From Microbacterium sp. (lineage in GTDB: Bacteria; Actinomycetota; Actinomycetes; Actinomycetales; Microbacteriaceae): 32,206 nt of DNA. This document shows positions 1 through 9,300 of this stretch, piece after piece; within the stretch, counting starts at the first letter, position 1, and each line of letters begins with the position of its first letter. The DNA is taken from the NCBI RefSeq assembly GCF_031179285.1, contig NZ_JAPSHY010000033.1, positions 1 through 32,206 of the forward strand, read 5' to 3'. The position numbers were made by a program, and so were the translations under genes. The notes under the pieces were generated by a model, which was given only the letters and a program-made list of their open reading frames with translations, did not search any database and had not been told where the DNA came from.

Positions 1-57
1 CATCCCGGCAGTCCCGTTCGCCTCCTGGGCGGACAAAGGGCGTGCGTTGGTGGTCAT
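1..57 (-). CDS. 5' end of an unidentified leftward gene, cut by the window edge
   Basis: On the minus strand an ATG at 57-55 opens a frame that stays open for 19 codons to the window edge, beginning MTTNARPLSAQEANGTAGM. I do not recognise the product. The main support is a near-consensus promoter placed so that transcription would begin at or next to the A of the ATG, which is how leaderless genes look in actinobacteria. There is no Shine-Dalgarno sequence, as expected for a leaderless start. The frame is too short to judge by codon use, so the call rests on the promoter and the open frame. Confidence 0.45.
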   Translation of the reverse strand, partial: MTTNARPLSAQEANGTAGM

Positions 58-93
58 GGGGGGATTATGTCTGAGAATGTCCCCGCGTGTCAA
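58..93 (-). promoter_or_regulatory. Sigma-70-type promoter of the leftward edge gene
   Basis: Reading the minus strand, TTGACA (93-88) is followed by an 18-base spacer and CATAAT (69-64). Six bases later comes the ATG at 57. Both hexamers are close to the sigma-70/SigA consensus, and this is the best-matching promoter in the window. The spacing predicts a leaderless transcript. It also lies in the short gap upstream of the rightward gene at 134. Confidence 0.6.
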
Positions 94-133
94 AACGCGC
101 CCCCCGCTCGCAGGCGGGCGTAACCTGATCCGG

Positions 134-442
134 GTGAGCACTTCAACGACCGTCGACGGCTTCATCCTGACCGATGAGAAGGACGCCTCGCGCTACACCC
201 TCACCAGGGACGGCGTGCTCGTCAGCGTCCTCGACTACCGCGACGACGGGCACACCGTCGCCCTCACCAGAGCCTTCACCGTCCCGACTTTCCGCGGGCA
301 CGGCTATGCCGGCACGGTCGTCCGGGGCGCCGTCGCCGACATCGAGGCCCGCGGAGACCGCAAGGTCGACGCCGTGTGCTGGTATGTCGCCGAGTGGTTC
401 GCACAGCACCCTGAGCACGCAGCGCTCCTGCGCCGTCGCTGA
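134..442 (+). CDS. Small GNAT-like N-acetyltransferase (YjdJ/Acetyltransf_CG type)
   Basis: The product is 102 residues from the GTG at 134. It resembles the compact acetyltransferase-like family (Acetyltransf_CG): a beta strand with LTRDGVLVSVLDYRDDG, then HTVALTRAFTVPTFRGHGYAGTVV, in which RGHGYAG matches the acetyl-CoA pyrophosphate loop (R/QxxGxG/A), then a helix and the VDAVCWYVAEWF segment ending with the usual HPEH. The natural substrate of this family is generally unknown. An ATG at 47 is in frame upstream, but the residues it adds look non-coding and it would cross the leftward promoter, so I prefer 134. A TAACCT hexamer ends 7 bases before this GTG, suggesting a leaderless start. 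Confidence 0.75.
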   Translation: MSTSTTVDGFILTDEKDASRYTLTRDGVLVSVLDYRDDGHTVALTRAFTVPTFRGHGYAGTVVRGAVADIEARGDRKVDAVCWYVAEWFAQHPEHAALLRRR

Positions 443-458
443 ACGCCCGCGAGTGTGA

Positions 459-473
459 CGCCGTGTTACGGCG
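459..473 (+). terminator. Short GC hairpin after the acetyltransferase gene
   Basis: CGCCGT (459-464) pairs perfectly with ACGGCG (468-473) around a 3-base loop, 16 bases after the stop codon. No T-run follows. It may contribute to termination but is weak evidence alone. Confidence 0.3.
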
Positions 474-502
474 GTGTCGAAGCCCCAGGACGATCGGAGC
501 GC

Positions 503-537
503 TGCCGCGGGGTGCCGGGATGACGCTCCCCGCGGCA
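503..537 (+). terminator. GC-rich inverted repeat between the acetyltransferase gene and sbcD
   Basis: TGCCGCGGGG (503-512) and CCCCGCGGCA (528-537) form a perfect 10-bp stem with a 15-base loop. It sits just upstream of the sbcD start region. There is no U-tract, so it could be a U-less terminator of the kind often proposed in high-GC actinobacteria, or a regulatory structure. Confidence 0.4.
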
Positions 538-579
538 CGCCTGAGCGGCAATGTCGGTGACCCTTCGTAGCGTGTGAGT

Positions 580-1749
580 ATGCGAATCCTGCACACGAGC
601 GACTGGCACATCGGCCGCACGTTCCATGGCACCTCCACCATGGACGCGCTGGCCGAGGTGCTCGCTGCGCTCACGAGGCAGGTGCGCGAGCATTCGGTCG
701 ACGTCGTCATCGTCGCCGGCGACGTCTTCGACTCCGCCACACCCTCCGCCGCGGCGTACACGCTCCTCGGCGACGCGCTGGTGTCGCTGCACGAGACGGG
801 CGCACGGGTCATCGTCACCAGCGGCAACCACGACTCGGCCGCGCGGCTGGGCTTCCAGGCGAGGCTGCTGCGCGACGGCATCCACGTGCTGACAGACCCG
901 CTCGCCATCGGCACCCCGGTGACGGTCGCCGACGCCGACGGTCCTGTGCACTTCTTCGGCATCCCGTACCTCGAGCCCGCGATCGTGCGTCAGCACTGGC
1001 CCGACGGCGACTCCGACGGTCGCCAGCTGCGCACCCAGGCGCAGACGATGGCGCACGCGATGCAGCTGGTCCGCGAAGGCATGCGCGCTCGGCAGGGCCG
1101 CACGGTCGCGATCGCGCACTGCTTCGCCGACGGCGTCGATGCCACGGCGGGCCTCGAACGCGAGGTACGCCAGGGCGGACTCGACGTGGTGCCACTGAGC
1201 GTGTTCGACGGGCCCGACTACGTGGCTCTCGGTCACATCCACGGGCGGCAGCAGCTCAGCGATCGTGTGCGGTACGCCGGCGCGCCACTGCACTACAGCT
1301 TCGGGGAGCAGCACAAGGAACGAGGATCCTGGCTCGTCGACCTCGACGGGACCGGCCTCGCCGGCGTCGAGTGGCTCTGCCTGCCGGTTCCGCGCCGTCT
1401 GGTCACGCTGACCGGCACCATCGACGAGATCCTCTCGGCAGAGCGCGTCGCCGCGCACGCGAACGACTGGGTGGCTGCCGTGTACACCGATGCGATGCCG
1501 CAGAGCGAGCCGATGCGTCGCCTGCGTGAGAAATTCCCGTATTGCGCGATGGTGCAGCACCAGCCGACAGTGACCGCGGCGGCCGAAGAGCGCTCCTACG
1601 CACGCAGGCTGCGCGATGCGGTCAGTGACGCCGACCGCATCGAGGCGTTCCTCGAGCACGTGCGCGCGGGTCACGGAGCGACCGAACACGAGCGTGAGCT
1701 CATTCGCGAAGTCCTCGACGACCGGGTGCGGGCAGAGGCGCTGGTCTAG
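580..1749 (+). CDS. sbcD: Exonuclease subunit SbcD (Mre11-like nuclease)
   Basis: This is the nuclease subunit of the SbcCD complex, the bacterial Mre11-Rad50 counterpart, which opens hairpin DNA and trims double-strand ends using Mn2+. The 389-residue product carries the calcineurin-like phosphoesterase motifs in order: SDWHIG (residues 7-12), VIVAGDVFDS, SGNHDS, and ALGHIHGRQ near residue 215. These supply the Asp and His metal ligands. An alternative GTG at 574 adds two codons, but a TAGCGT hexamer lies exactly six bases before the ATG at 580, which favours 580 and a leaderless start. The stop codon shares one base with the sbcC start, so the two subunits should be translationally coupled. 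Confidence 0.95.
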   Translation: MRILHTSDWHIGRTFHGTSTMDALAEVLAALTRQVREHSVDVVIVAGDVFDSATPSAAAYTLLGDALVSLHETGARVIVTSGNHDSAARLGFQARLLRDGIHVLTDPLAIGTPVTVADADGPVHFFGIPYLEPAIVRQHWPDGDSDGRQLRTQAQTMAHAMQLVREGMRARQGRTVAIAHCFADGVDATAGLEREVRQGGLDVVPLSVFDGPDYVALGHIHGRQQLSDRVRYAGAPLHYSFGEQHKERGSWLVDLDGTGLAGVEWLCLPVPRRLVTLTGTIDEILSAERVAAHANDWVAAVYTDAMPQSEPMRRLREKFPYCAMVQHQPTVTAAAEERSYARRLRDAVSDADRIEAFLEHVRAGHGATEHERELIREVLDDRVRAEALV

Positions 1750-4700
1750 TGAGGCTGCATCGGCTCGAGGTCGAGGGATTCGGCCCCTTCCGAACTCGTC
1801 AGGTCGTCGACTTCGATGCTTTCACCGACGACGGGATCTTCCTCATCGCCGGACGCACGGGCGCGGGGAAGACGAGCATCCTCGACGCCGTCTGCTTCGG
1901 CCTCTACGGCGGCGTGCCGCGCTATGAGACGGGCGACAAACGGTTGCGCAGCGACCACTGCGAGCCGGACGACGTCTCCGAGGTGGTGGTGGAGTTCAGT
2001 ACGACCGCGGGGCGCTTCCGCGTCACGCGGTCGCCGGAGTATCTGCGACCGGCGAAGCGCGGCGGCGGCATGACGAAGCAGACGCAGACCGTCTCCCTCG
2101 ACGAGTGGACCGATGCCGGCTGGGTGGGCCGAGCCGCCCGGGCGGTCGATGTCGGCATCGAACTCGACGCGATTCTCCAGCTCAGCCGTGAGCAGTTCCT
2201 GCAAGTGATCCTGCTGGCACAGAACAGGTTCTCCGAGTTCCTGCTGGCCAACAGCAAGGACCGCCAGGCGCTGCTGCGCCGACTTTTCGGAACCGAGCGT
2301 TTCGAAGATGTGCAGGCGCGCTTCGATGAGCGCCGGCGAAGGTCGGAGCAGGCGCTCGGGTCGAGGCTGGCGAGCGTCATCGCCCGCATCGAGGAGGGTG
2401 AGCGGCTCGTCACGAACGAGGATCTCTGGGGTGTCGCCGACACCGACGACCCGAGCGCGGGGCGCCTCGAGCAACCGAATCCCGCCGGCCGGGGGCCGGG
2501 GGAGCGGATCGACCAGCTGCGTCGTGCGCTCGCGCGCGCCGAGTACCGGGCCGAGCGCCGCGCGGCTGAGCGCGACGACGCGGAACGCGGCCTCACCGAG
2601 ACGGATGCCGCGCTGACAGATGCCCGGGAGCAGCGCGCCGCTCAGACGGAGCGCGACCGGGCGAGGGCAGCGCTGGAGTTGCTCGATGCGCAGGAGGCGA
2701 CGATCGACGACACTCGGCGGGTCCTCGCGCGCGCCCGCGCAGCGGAAGGGATGCGGTCGTTCATCGTCGCGTTCGAGCGTGCCGTCGCCGCGGTCGAGAA
2801 GGCGGAGCGTGAGAAGCAGAGAGCGCTCGCCGACTGGCGTCTCACCGCGATCGACCTGGCGGACGAATCCGCCGACGCACTGCAGGCCTGGGCGGCAGAG
2901 CGCACTCGCGAGAGCGGCGCCTGGCAGCTCGCGGCCGACCTCGAGCGGACCGCTGCCACCCGGGAATCACAGCTGCTCGCCGCACGAGATGCGGTGGCGC
3001 AGGCGACACGGGTCACTGACGAGATCGATCGGGAGCGGGAGGCGCTGCCGGGGCAGATCGCCGAGCTGACGCGGTCGCGCGACGACGCCCGACGCAGGGC
3101 GGACCGCTCCGACGAGCTGACGCGGCGCCGCGATGAGGCGATGGCGAGGCGGGATGCCGCGAGCGACGTCGAGCGACTGACGACGGCGCTGGCCGCGGCG
3201 GAGCGAGAGCTCGCCGCCGACAGCGCTGCGCTCGCGACGGCACAGACGCAGCTCGCCGGACTCCGACAGCGACGGCTCGACGGATTCGCGGGCGAACTGG
3301 CATCGGCGCTGACGGATGGAGCGCCCTGCCCCGTGTGCGGCGCGATGGAGCATCCATCGCCCGCCGAGCACGCCGATCCCGTATCGGCCGACGATGTGGA
3401 CGAGGCCGAAGCCGCGCGCGACCTCGCCGCCGACTCCGAGCGCGGCGCTGCCGAGCGTGTCTCCGCCCTGCGGGCCGATGTCGCGGCAGCCTCCGCCAGG
3501 GCGGGTGAGAGCTCTGTCGCGCAGGCCGAGAGCGAGCTGCAGGCTGCGACGGCTGCGCTGGCCGCATCTCTCGCCGAGGCACAGCGTCTCAACGAGCTCG
3601 GGGCGACGCTCGACCACCTCATGCGCCGCACCGAAGAACTGGAGCAGGAGCGCGCTGCGGCCGCCCGCGCCCTCGCCGACGCGCGCGAGACCCTTGCCGT
3701 GAGGGAGCAGGCGGCGGCGGATGCCGACGCGCTCATCGCTGAGGCGCGCGGCGACTCGGCATCGGTGGCAGCGCGACTCGAGGCGGCGAGGGCACAGATC
3801 GAGGCGGCCACGGCCCTTGCCACCGCACTGCTCGAACATTCACGGCAGGCGGGCGCCGCCGAGAACGCGGCGGCGGAACTGGACGCCGCGCTGCGAGAGT
3901 CACTCTTCGACGACGTCGCCGCGGTGACCGAGGCGCTGCGGCCGGCGGCCGAGATCGCCACGATGGAGGAGCGCATCACCGCGCACGTCGTGCAGCGGGA
4001 GAAGGAGAAGGCGGTCCTGCTGCCCCTGGAGATGCGCGCGCTTCCCGAGGAGCCCCTCGACATCGCCCCCGTCGAACAGGCGGCCACGGCGGCGCGCACT
4101 GCCTGGAAGGACGCGGTCGAAAGCGCAGGTCGAGCCGCCACCGCCGTCGAGCGATTGCAGGACCTCGTCACTTCGGCAGCCGCCGAGCATGCGCGCACGG
4201 CGGAGCAGGCCGCCGAACACGATGTGCTCCAGAACCTCGCCGACACCATCGCAGGACGCGGTGCGAACACGCGGAAGATGACGCTCGAGACCTTCGTGCT
4301 CGCTGCCGAGCTCGAAGAGATCGTGAGCGCGGCGAACCGGCGCCTCAGCGACATGTCGACCGGGCGATATCAGCTGCGGCATTCCGACGCTCTGGCCGCG
4401 AGAGGTGCGGCCTCCGGGCTCGGCATCGTCGTCTTCGACGCCTTCACCGGTCAGACCCGCCCCGCACAGTCCCTCTCCGGGGGTGAGACCTTCCTCGGCT
4501 CGCTCGCGCTCGCGCTCGGTCTCGCCGAGGTCGTCACTGCCCGCGCCGGCGGCATCCGTCTCGACACGCTGTTCATCGACGAGGGATTCGGATCCCTCGA
4601 CGGCGACACGCTCGACACCGCCATGCGCACGCTCGACGAGCTCCGTCAGGGCGGACGCACCGTCGGCGTCATCAGTCACGTCGAGGCCATGCAGGAGCAG

Positions 4701-4763
4701 ATCCCGGCTCAGTTGCTGGTGCGGGCCACTCCCAGCGGCCCGAGCATCATCGAGATGCGCTGA
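1749..4763 (+). CDS. sbcC: Exonuclease subunit SbcC (Rad50-like SMC ATPase)
   Basis: The product is 1004 residues, the usual SbcC length. The Walker A loop GRTGAGKTS is at residues 35-43. Two long Ala/Arg/Glu-rich coiled-coil arms flank the zinc hook CPVC (C527 and C530), through which two SbcC molecules dimerise on zinc. The ABC signature SLSGGE is at about 908-913, and Walker B with its catalytic Glu is in DTLFIDEG near 939-946. The protein provides ATP-driven DNA tethering for SbcD and works on the nucleoid. Translation starts at a GTG whose first base is the last base of the sbcD stop codon. The reverse strand carries long open frames caused by GC skew at codon positions; these are not genes. 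Confidence 0.96.
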   Translation: MRLHRLEVEGFGPFRTRQVVDFDAFTDDGIFLIAGRTGAGKTSILDAVCFGLYGGVPRYETGDKRLRSDHCEPDDVSEVVVEFSTTAGRFRVTRSPEYLRPAKRGGGMTKQTQTVSLDEWTDAGWVGRAARAVDVGIELDAILQLSREQFLQVILLAQNRFSEFLLANSKDRQALLRRLFGTERFEDVQARFDERRRRSEQALGSRLASVIARIEEGERLVTNEDLWGVADTDDPSAGRLEQPNPAGRGPGERIDQLRRALARAEYRAERRAAERDDAERGLTETDAALTDAREQRAAQTERDRARAALELLDAQEATIDDTRRVLARARAAEGMRSFIVAFERAVAAVEKAEREKQRALADWRLTAIDLADESADALQAWAAERTRESGAWQLAADLERTAATRESQLLAARDAVAQATRVTDEIDREREALPGQIAELTRSRDDARRRADRSDELTRRRDEAMARRDAASDVERLTTALAAAERELAADSAALATAQTQLAGLRQRRLDGFAGELASALTDGAPCPVCGAMEHPSPAEHADPVSADDVDEAEAARDLAADSERGAAERVSALRADVAAASARAGESSVAQAESELQAATAALAASLAEAQRLNELGATLDHLMRRTEELEQERAAAARALADARETLAVREQAAADADALIAEARGDSASVAARLEAARAQIEAATALATALLEHSRQAGAAENAAAELDAALRESLFDDVAAVTEALRPAAEIATMEERITAHVVQREKEKAVLLPLEMRALPEEPLDIAPVEQAATAARTAWKDAVESAGRAATAVERLQDLVTSAAAEHARTAEQAAEHDVLQNLADTIAGRGANTRKMTLETFVLAAELEEIVSAANRRLSDMSTGRYQLRHSDALAARGAASGLGIVVFDAFTGQTRPAQSLSGGETFLGSLALALGLAEVVTARAGGIRLDTLFIDEGFGSLDGDTLDTAMRTLDELRQGGRTVGVISHVEAMQEQIPAQLLVRATPSGPSIIEMR

Positions 4764-4779
4764 ACGCCCGGCGCGAGTG

Positions 4780-5337
4780 TCAGACGCCGTACTCGCCGCG
4801 GATGAACTCGCGCAGTTGAGCGCTGCAGCGGGCGACCGCTTCACGCCAGTCGGTGAGCGCGCCGTCTTCGGCGCGATCCGAGACGGCGCGGAAGACCCTG
4901 ATCGGCACCCGGAACTGCTCGGCCACCCAGATGTACGCGTAAGTCTCCATGTCGACGAGGGCAGCCCCCGACGGCCGGATCACGGCCGTGACCTCTGCGT
5001 CGTCCACGAAGTGATCGCCGGTCGCGATGAGCACGCCCTCACGTCCGGTGGTCACCCTCGCCGGCATCGACACATGCTGACCCGCGATGCCGTCGAGGTC
5101 GGTGACGTCGTGCTGGAACGCCGTTCCCACCTCGTGCACCCTCGCCTCCAGCGACGGGTCGATGGCGCCGGCCGTGCCGACGACCACGACCTCGTCGTAC
5201 GTGCGGGCGTCCAGCGCTCGCGTGAGGGCGTGCGTGGCTTGGAGCTTGCCCGGCCCGGTCACAAGTCGATCGAATCCCGGCAGGGTCTCGGGGAAGGCGG
5301 CCAGTTCCGAGGTCAGCGCGGCGACGAGAAGTTTCAC
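4780..5337 (-). CDS. MTA/SAH-type nucleosidase (purine nucleoside phosphorylase superfamily)
   Basis: The 185-residue product starts at GTG 5337 (VKLLVAALTSEL), with a purine-rich stretch just upstream. It has the nucleosidase fold: a first strand MKLLVAALTSEL, the VVVVGTAGAID segment, the ribose/base-site motif ALVDMETYA (D129, M130, E131), and the late SDRAEDGA motif with the Asp that would activate the leaving purine. MTA/SAH nucleosidases hydrolyse 5'-methylthioadenosine and S-adenosylhomocysteine to adenine and a thiosugar. This protein is shorter than E. coli MtnN (about 230 residues), so the substrate is uncertain. It converges on sbcC with a 16-base gap and diverges from nadE. A far longer frame continues upstream on this strand but is only the shadow of nadE. 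Confidence 0.8.
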   Translation of the reverse strand: MKLLVAALTSELAAFPETLPGFDRLVTGPGKLQATHALTRALDARTYDEVVVVGTAGAIDPSLEARVHEVGTAFQHDVTDLDGIAGQHVSMPARVTTGREGVLIATGDHFVDDAEVTAVIRPSGAALVDMETYAYIWVAEQFRVPIRVFRAVSDRAEDGALTDWREAVARCSAQLREFIRGEYGV

Positions 5338-5354
5338 CTCGCCATCCTGCCAGT

Positions 5355-5377
5355 TCGCACCTGTCAGGACAGTGCGA
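5355..5377. promoter_or_regulatory. Interrupted palindrome between the nucleosidase gene and nadE
   Basis: TCGCAC(C)TGTC and GACAGTGCGA are complementary over 10 pairs with a single bulged C and a 2-base centre. The element lies in the 108-base divergent gap, 18 bases upstream of the nucleosidase start. It may be an operator for a repressor acting on either gene. Nothing in the sequence identifies the regulator. Confidence 0.35.
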
Positions 5378-5445
5378 GATGCCGCTGCGACATGCGTGCG
5401 TAACCTGGAGGGGCGATACTGATTCGAAACGGAGTGGAGGAACCC

Positions 5446-6264
5446 GTGACCCTGCAGCAGCAGATCTCTGAGACGCTCGGCGTGAAGGCCGAGATCGATC
5501 CGGCGGCCGAGGTCGAGAACCGCGTGCGGTTCCTGGCGGAATACCTTCGCGCGACCGGCGCCAGGGGCTTCGTGCTCGGCATCTCCGGCGGCCAGGACTC
5601 CACCCTCGCCGGGCGCCTTGCCCAGCTCGCGGTCGAGCGGGTGCGCGCCGAGGGCGGCGACGCCCGCTTCCTCGCCGTGCGCCTGCCATACCGTGTGCAG
5701 AAGGATGCCGACGACGCCCAGGCGGCACTCGAATTCATCGCAGCCGACGACTCGGTCGAGGTGAACATCCAGAACGGGGTCGACGGTGTCGAAGCCGACA
5801 TCGAGTTCGCCGTCACCGCCGACATCTCCGACTTCAATCGGGGGAACCTCAAGGCGCGACTGCGCATGGTCACCCAGTACGCTCTGGCCGGTCACGAAGG
5901 GCTGCTGGTGCTCGGTACCGATCACGCCGCAGAGGCGGTCACCGGTTTCTACACGAAGTTCGGCGACGGCGCGGCCGATCTGCTGCCTCTCGCCGGGCTG
6001 ACCAAGCGTCAGGGCCGAGCGCTGCTGCAGTCGCTCGGGGCCCCTGACCGGCTCGCCCTCAAGGTGCCGACGGCCGACCTCCTCGACGATCAGCCAGGGC
6101 GCTCCGATGAGGACGAGCTCGGGCTCAGCTACGAGCAGATCGATGACTTCCTCGAGGGGCGCCCCGTGGACCCGGAGGTCGCGGGTCGCATCGAGGCGAA
6201 GTACCTGGCGTCGCAGCACAAGCGGCACCTGCCGGTGACTCCCGCCGACACGTGGTGGCGCTGA
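5446..6264 (+). CDS. nadE: Ammonia-dependent NAD+ synthetase
   Basis: NadE makes NAD+ from deamido-NAD+, ATP and ammonia, the last step of NAD synthesis, in the cytoplasm. The product is 272 residues, close to the 275 of E. coli NadE, and lacks the N-terminal nitrilase domain of the glutamine-dependent form. The ATP-pyrophosphatase P-loop SGGQDST is at residues 47-53. Other family segments are [60 protein letters not shown], and the C-terminal [14 protein letters not shown] chose GTG 5446 because GTGGAGG ends five bases before it; an upstream in-frame GTG at 5434 lies inside that ribosome-binding site. Confidence 0.95.
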   Translation: MTLQQQISETLGVKAEIDPAAEVENRVRFLAEYLRATGARGFVLGISGGQDSTLAGRLAQLAVERVRAEGGDARFLAVRLPYRVQKDADDAQAALEFIAADDSVEVNIQNGVDGVEADIEFAVTADISDFNRGNLKARLRMVTQYALAGHEGLLVLGTDHAAEAVTGFYTKFGDGAADLLPLAGLTKRQGRALLQSLGAPDRLALKVPTADLLDDQPGRSDEDELGLSYEQIDDFLEGRPVDPEVAGRIEAKYLASQHKRHLPVTPADTWWR

Positions 6265-6324
6265 CCCTCCTCTCCCGGACCCGCCTTCTCGAACGGCGAG
6301 CGATCTCGACGGGAAACGAGGGTG

Positions 6325-6356
6325 TCGGATGCCGCGGCTAGTGTCGAAGCATCCGA
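6325..6356. promoter_or_regulatory. Inverted repeat around a possible -10 box upstream of the nuclease-helicase gene
   Basis: TCGGATGC (6325-6332) and GCATCCGA (6349-6356) are perfectly complementary. The 16-base centre contains TAGTGT (6339-6344), which fits TANNNT. This could be an operator around the promoter. Caution is needed because GGATGC/GCATCC hexamers are unusually common throughout this window, so the pairing could be partly chance. Confidence 0.3.
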
Positions 6357-6371
6357 GGGAATGGAATCAAG

Positions 6372-9300
6372 GTGCGGATTGACAGGGAGGCGCAGCGCGT
6401 CATCTGGAGCGCGAGCGATCTCAAAGCCGCTGCGGAGTGCGAGTTCGCGTGGTGCCGGGCGATCGATGCGAAGCTCGGACGGGTGGCCGCGGTCGAAGAG
6501 CCGGAAGACGCTACGCTCGCGCGAGCGGCCCGGCTCGGAGACGTGCACGAACAGAACGTCCTCGAGCGCTACATCGACGAACTGGGACCCGGCAGGGTCC
6601 GGCAGATCGAGAAGGTCTCCTCGGTCGATGCCGTCGCGCTCGCCGCAGCCGTCGCCGAGACCGCAGAGGCGCTGCGATCGGATGCGCTCGTCGTCTTCCA
6701 GGCGGCGTTCTCCACACCCGAGTTCGTCGGCTTCGCGGACTTCCTCCGGCGCGATGCGGACGGCCGGTGGCGGGTGCAGGACTCCAAGCTCGCCCGCAAG
6801 GCCCGGGTAACGGCACTCATGCAACTCGCGGCATACGTCGATCAGCTCGACCGTCTCGGCATCCCGCGATCTGACGAGGTCGACCTGATCCTCGGTGACG
6901 GCACACTGAGCACGCACGCCGTCGACGACCTGCTGCCGCTGTTCCAGGTTCGCCGTGCGCGGTTGCGCGCCCTCATCGCCGACCGGCGGATCGAGGATGC
7001 CGCCGACGCCATGCCGCTGGAATGGGGCGATGACCGAGGCGATCTCGAGGTTGTCGCCTGCGGTCGATGCGCGACGTGCGAAGAGCAGGTGATCGCGCAT
7101 CGCGACCTCCTCATGGTCGCGCGGATGCGTCCCGTGCAGCGCGCCCGGCTACGCGCCGCCGGCATCGACACGATCGATGCGCTGGCGACGGCATCCGCCC
7201 CTCCCGCCGGCATGAACGCCGACACCTTCGAGACGCTGCGGGCCCAGGCGGCGCTGCAGCTCCGAGCCGATGCCGAGGGCGTCCCCACCTACGACGTCCA
7301 CTATGCCGCCGCGATCCACACCCTGCCGGTGCCCAGCCACGGAGACATCTTCTTCGACTTCGAAGGAGACCCGCTCTACACCGAACCCGCAGCGGACGGC
7401 GAGGCGCAGTGGGGGATCGACTACCTGTTCGGCTGGGTCGACAACGACGACCGGTACACGCCGCTGTGGGCCCACACGTTCGCCGAGGAGCGACGGGCGC
7501 TCGAGACATTCCTCGACTTCGTCAACGCACGTCGGGCAGCCCATCCCGGCATGCACATCTATCACTACGCCCCGTACGAGACCGCGCACCTGGTCGCCAT
7601 GGCGGCGCGCCACGGCGTGCGCGAGGCCGAAGTCGACCGTCTGCTTCGCGAGGGCGTCTTCGTCGACCTCTACCCGCTGGTCCTGCGCACCGTGCGCGTG
7701 GGTTCGAGGTCGTACTCGATCAAGAAGCTCGAGCCGCTCTACATGGGCGAAGACGTCCGCACCAGCGACGTGCAGAAGGGCGACGACTCGATCGTGCAGT
7801 ACGTGGCCGCTCGCGAACTGGCAGCGGCGGGCGAGCGGGCCGAGGCGGATGCGGTGCTCGCCGATCTCGCCGATTACAACCGCTACGACTGCGTCTCCAC
7901 CCGCATGCTGCGCAACTGGCTGATCGAGATCGCCCGGCGCGAAGGGGTCCATCCTGCCCCGCCTGACGAGGCGGACGAGGTGATCTACGAGCCGTCGCCG
8001 CGGTCCGTGGCGCTGCTCGCCGACGCCGAGCGCGCTGCAGCGGCCGGTGCCGACGGCCAGGTCCACCGCATCGCCGCGGCCGCGATCGACTACTTCCCGC
8101 GTGAGGCGAAGAGCTTCTGGGTCGGGCATTTCCAGCGTCTCCGGGAGCCCGTCACGATGTGGGAGGGGACGCGCGACGTCGTACGGGTCGACCCGGCCTC
8201 CTGTGTGCTGCGCCGCGACTGGAGCGTGGCCGAGGGCCGGCGGGTCACATCGAGAGAGATCGAGATCCGTGGCGAGGTGTCGCCGGGCACCACCCTCGGC
8301 GAGGGAGCCCAGCCGTTCGCGCTGTACGGGGTGCCCGCGCCGTTCGACACCGAAGTGCCGTCTCGGGCGGTGCACGTGCCGCACACGGTGACCATCACAG
8401 AGGTGCTCGACGACGGCTACGTCATCACGGAGTCCGCCGTTCAGGGGCAGACGTGGGACGAGTTCCCGCTTGCTCTCACTCCGGCAGCCCCTCCCAGGGT
8501 GGTGTCGCTGCAGGGGGCGATCGACGAGTGGGCCGATGCCATGCACCTCGCCGCCCCCGGCTTCCCCGAGGATGCCTCGACCGACATCCTCCGCCGGATC
8601 CCGCCTCGAACCCGCTCGGGGGCAGCACTGCCCGCCGCCGGCGATGACGTCATCGACGCGATCGTGCGCGGAGTGCTCGACCTCGATCGCAGCTATCTGG
8701 CCGTTCAGGGCCCTCCCGGAACGGGCAAGACCTACACCGGTTCGCAGGTGATCGCCCGGCTCGTGAACGAGCACGGGTTCAAGATCGGCGTCGTGGCGCA
8801 GTCGCACGCCATCATCGAGACGCTGCTCGAGCGCGTCGTCGCTGACGGCGTCTCGCCCGCCCAGGTCGCCAAGTGCCCGAAGGGCCCCGACTCCGACCCG
8901 TCGTACACGGTGATCCCGAAGACGGGCATGGCCTCGTTCCTCGCCGAGCATGAGGGCGGGGGCGTCGTCGTCGGCGGCACCGCGTGGGACTTCAGCAACA
9001 CCGCCCGCGTCGAAAGGGGTGAACTCGACCTCCTCGTCATCGATGAGGCGGGGCAGTTCTCGCTGGCCTCCACGATCGCGGTGGCGGCCGGTGCGCGCAG
9101 CCTCCTTCTCCTCGGAGACCCGCAGCAGCTGCCGCAGGTGAGTCAGGGCGCCCATCCCGAACCCGTTGACACGTCGGCCCTCGGCTGGGTCATGGACGGC
9201 GATGCCGTGGTCCGCCCCGAGTACGGGTACTTCCTGGCGAGGTCGTGGCGGATGCATCCACTGGTCGCCGCGCCGGTCTCGACGCTCGCATACGCCGGAA

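Noticed and set aside
47..133. ATG 47 as the start of the first acetyltransferase gene
   Set aside because: The added 29 residues are unlike any acetyltransferase N-terminus and cross a strong leftward promoter. GTG 134 begins the conserved part.
2642..4354. A long (570-codon) open frame on the minus strand opposite sbcC
   Set aside because: It is Ser/Arg/Ala-rich, low in complexity and mirrors the Ala/Arg/Glu coiled-coil coding of sbcC. Strong third-position GC bias in high-GC genes opens antisense frames, and there is no start signal or domain.
5338..6228. Extension of the nucleosidase frame upstream to 6228
   Set aside because: It runs antisense to nadE and has no similarity to nucleosidases. 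The conserved protein begins at GTG 5337.
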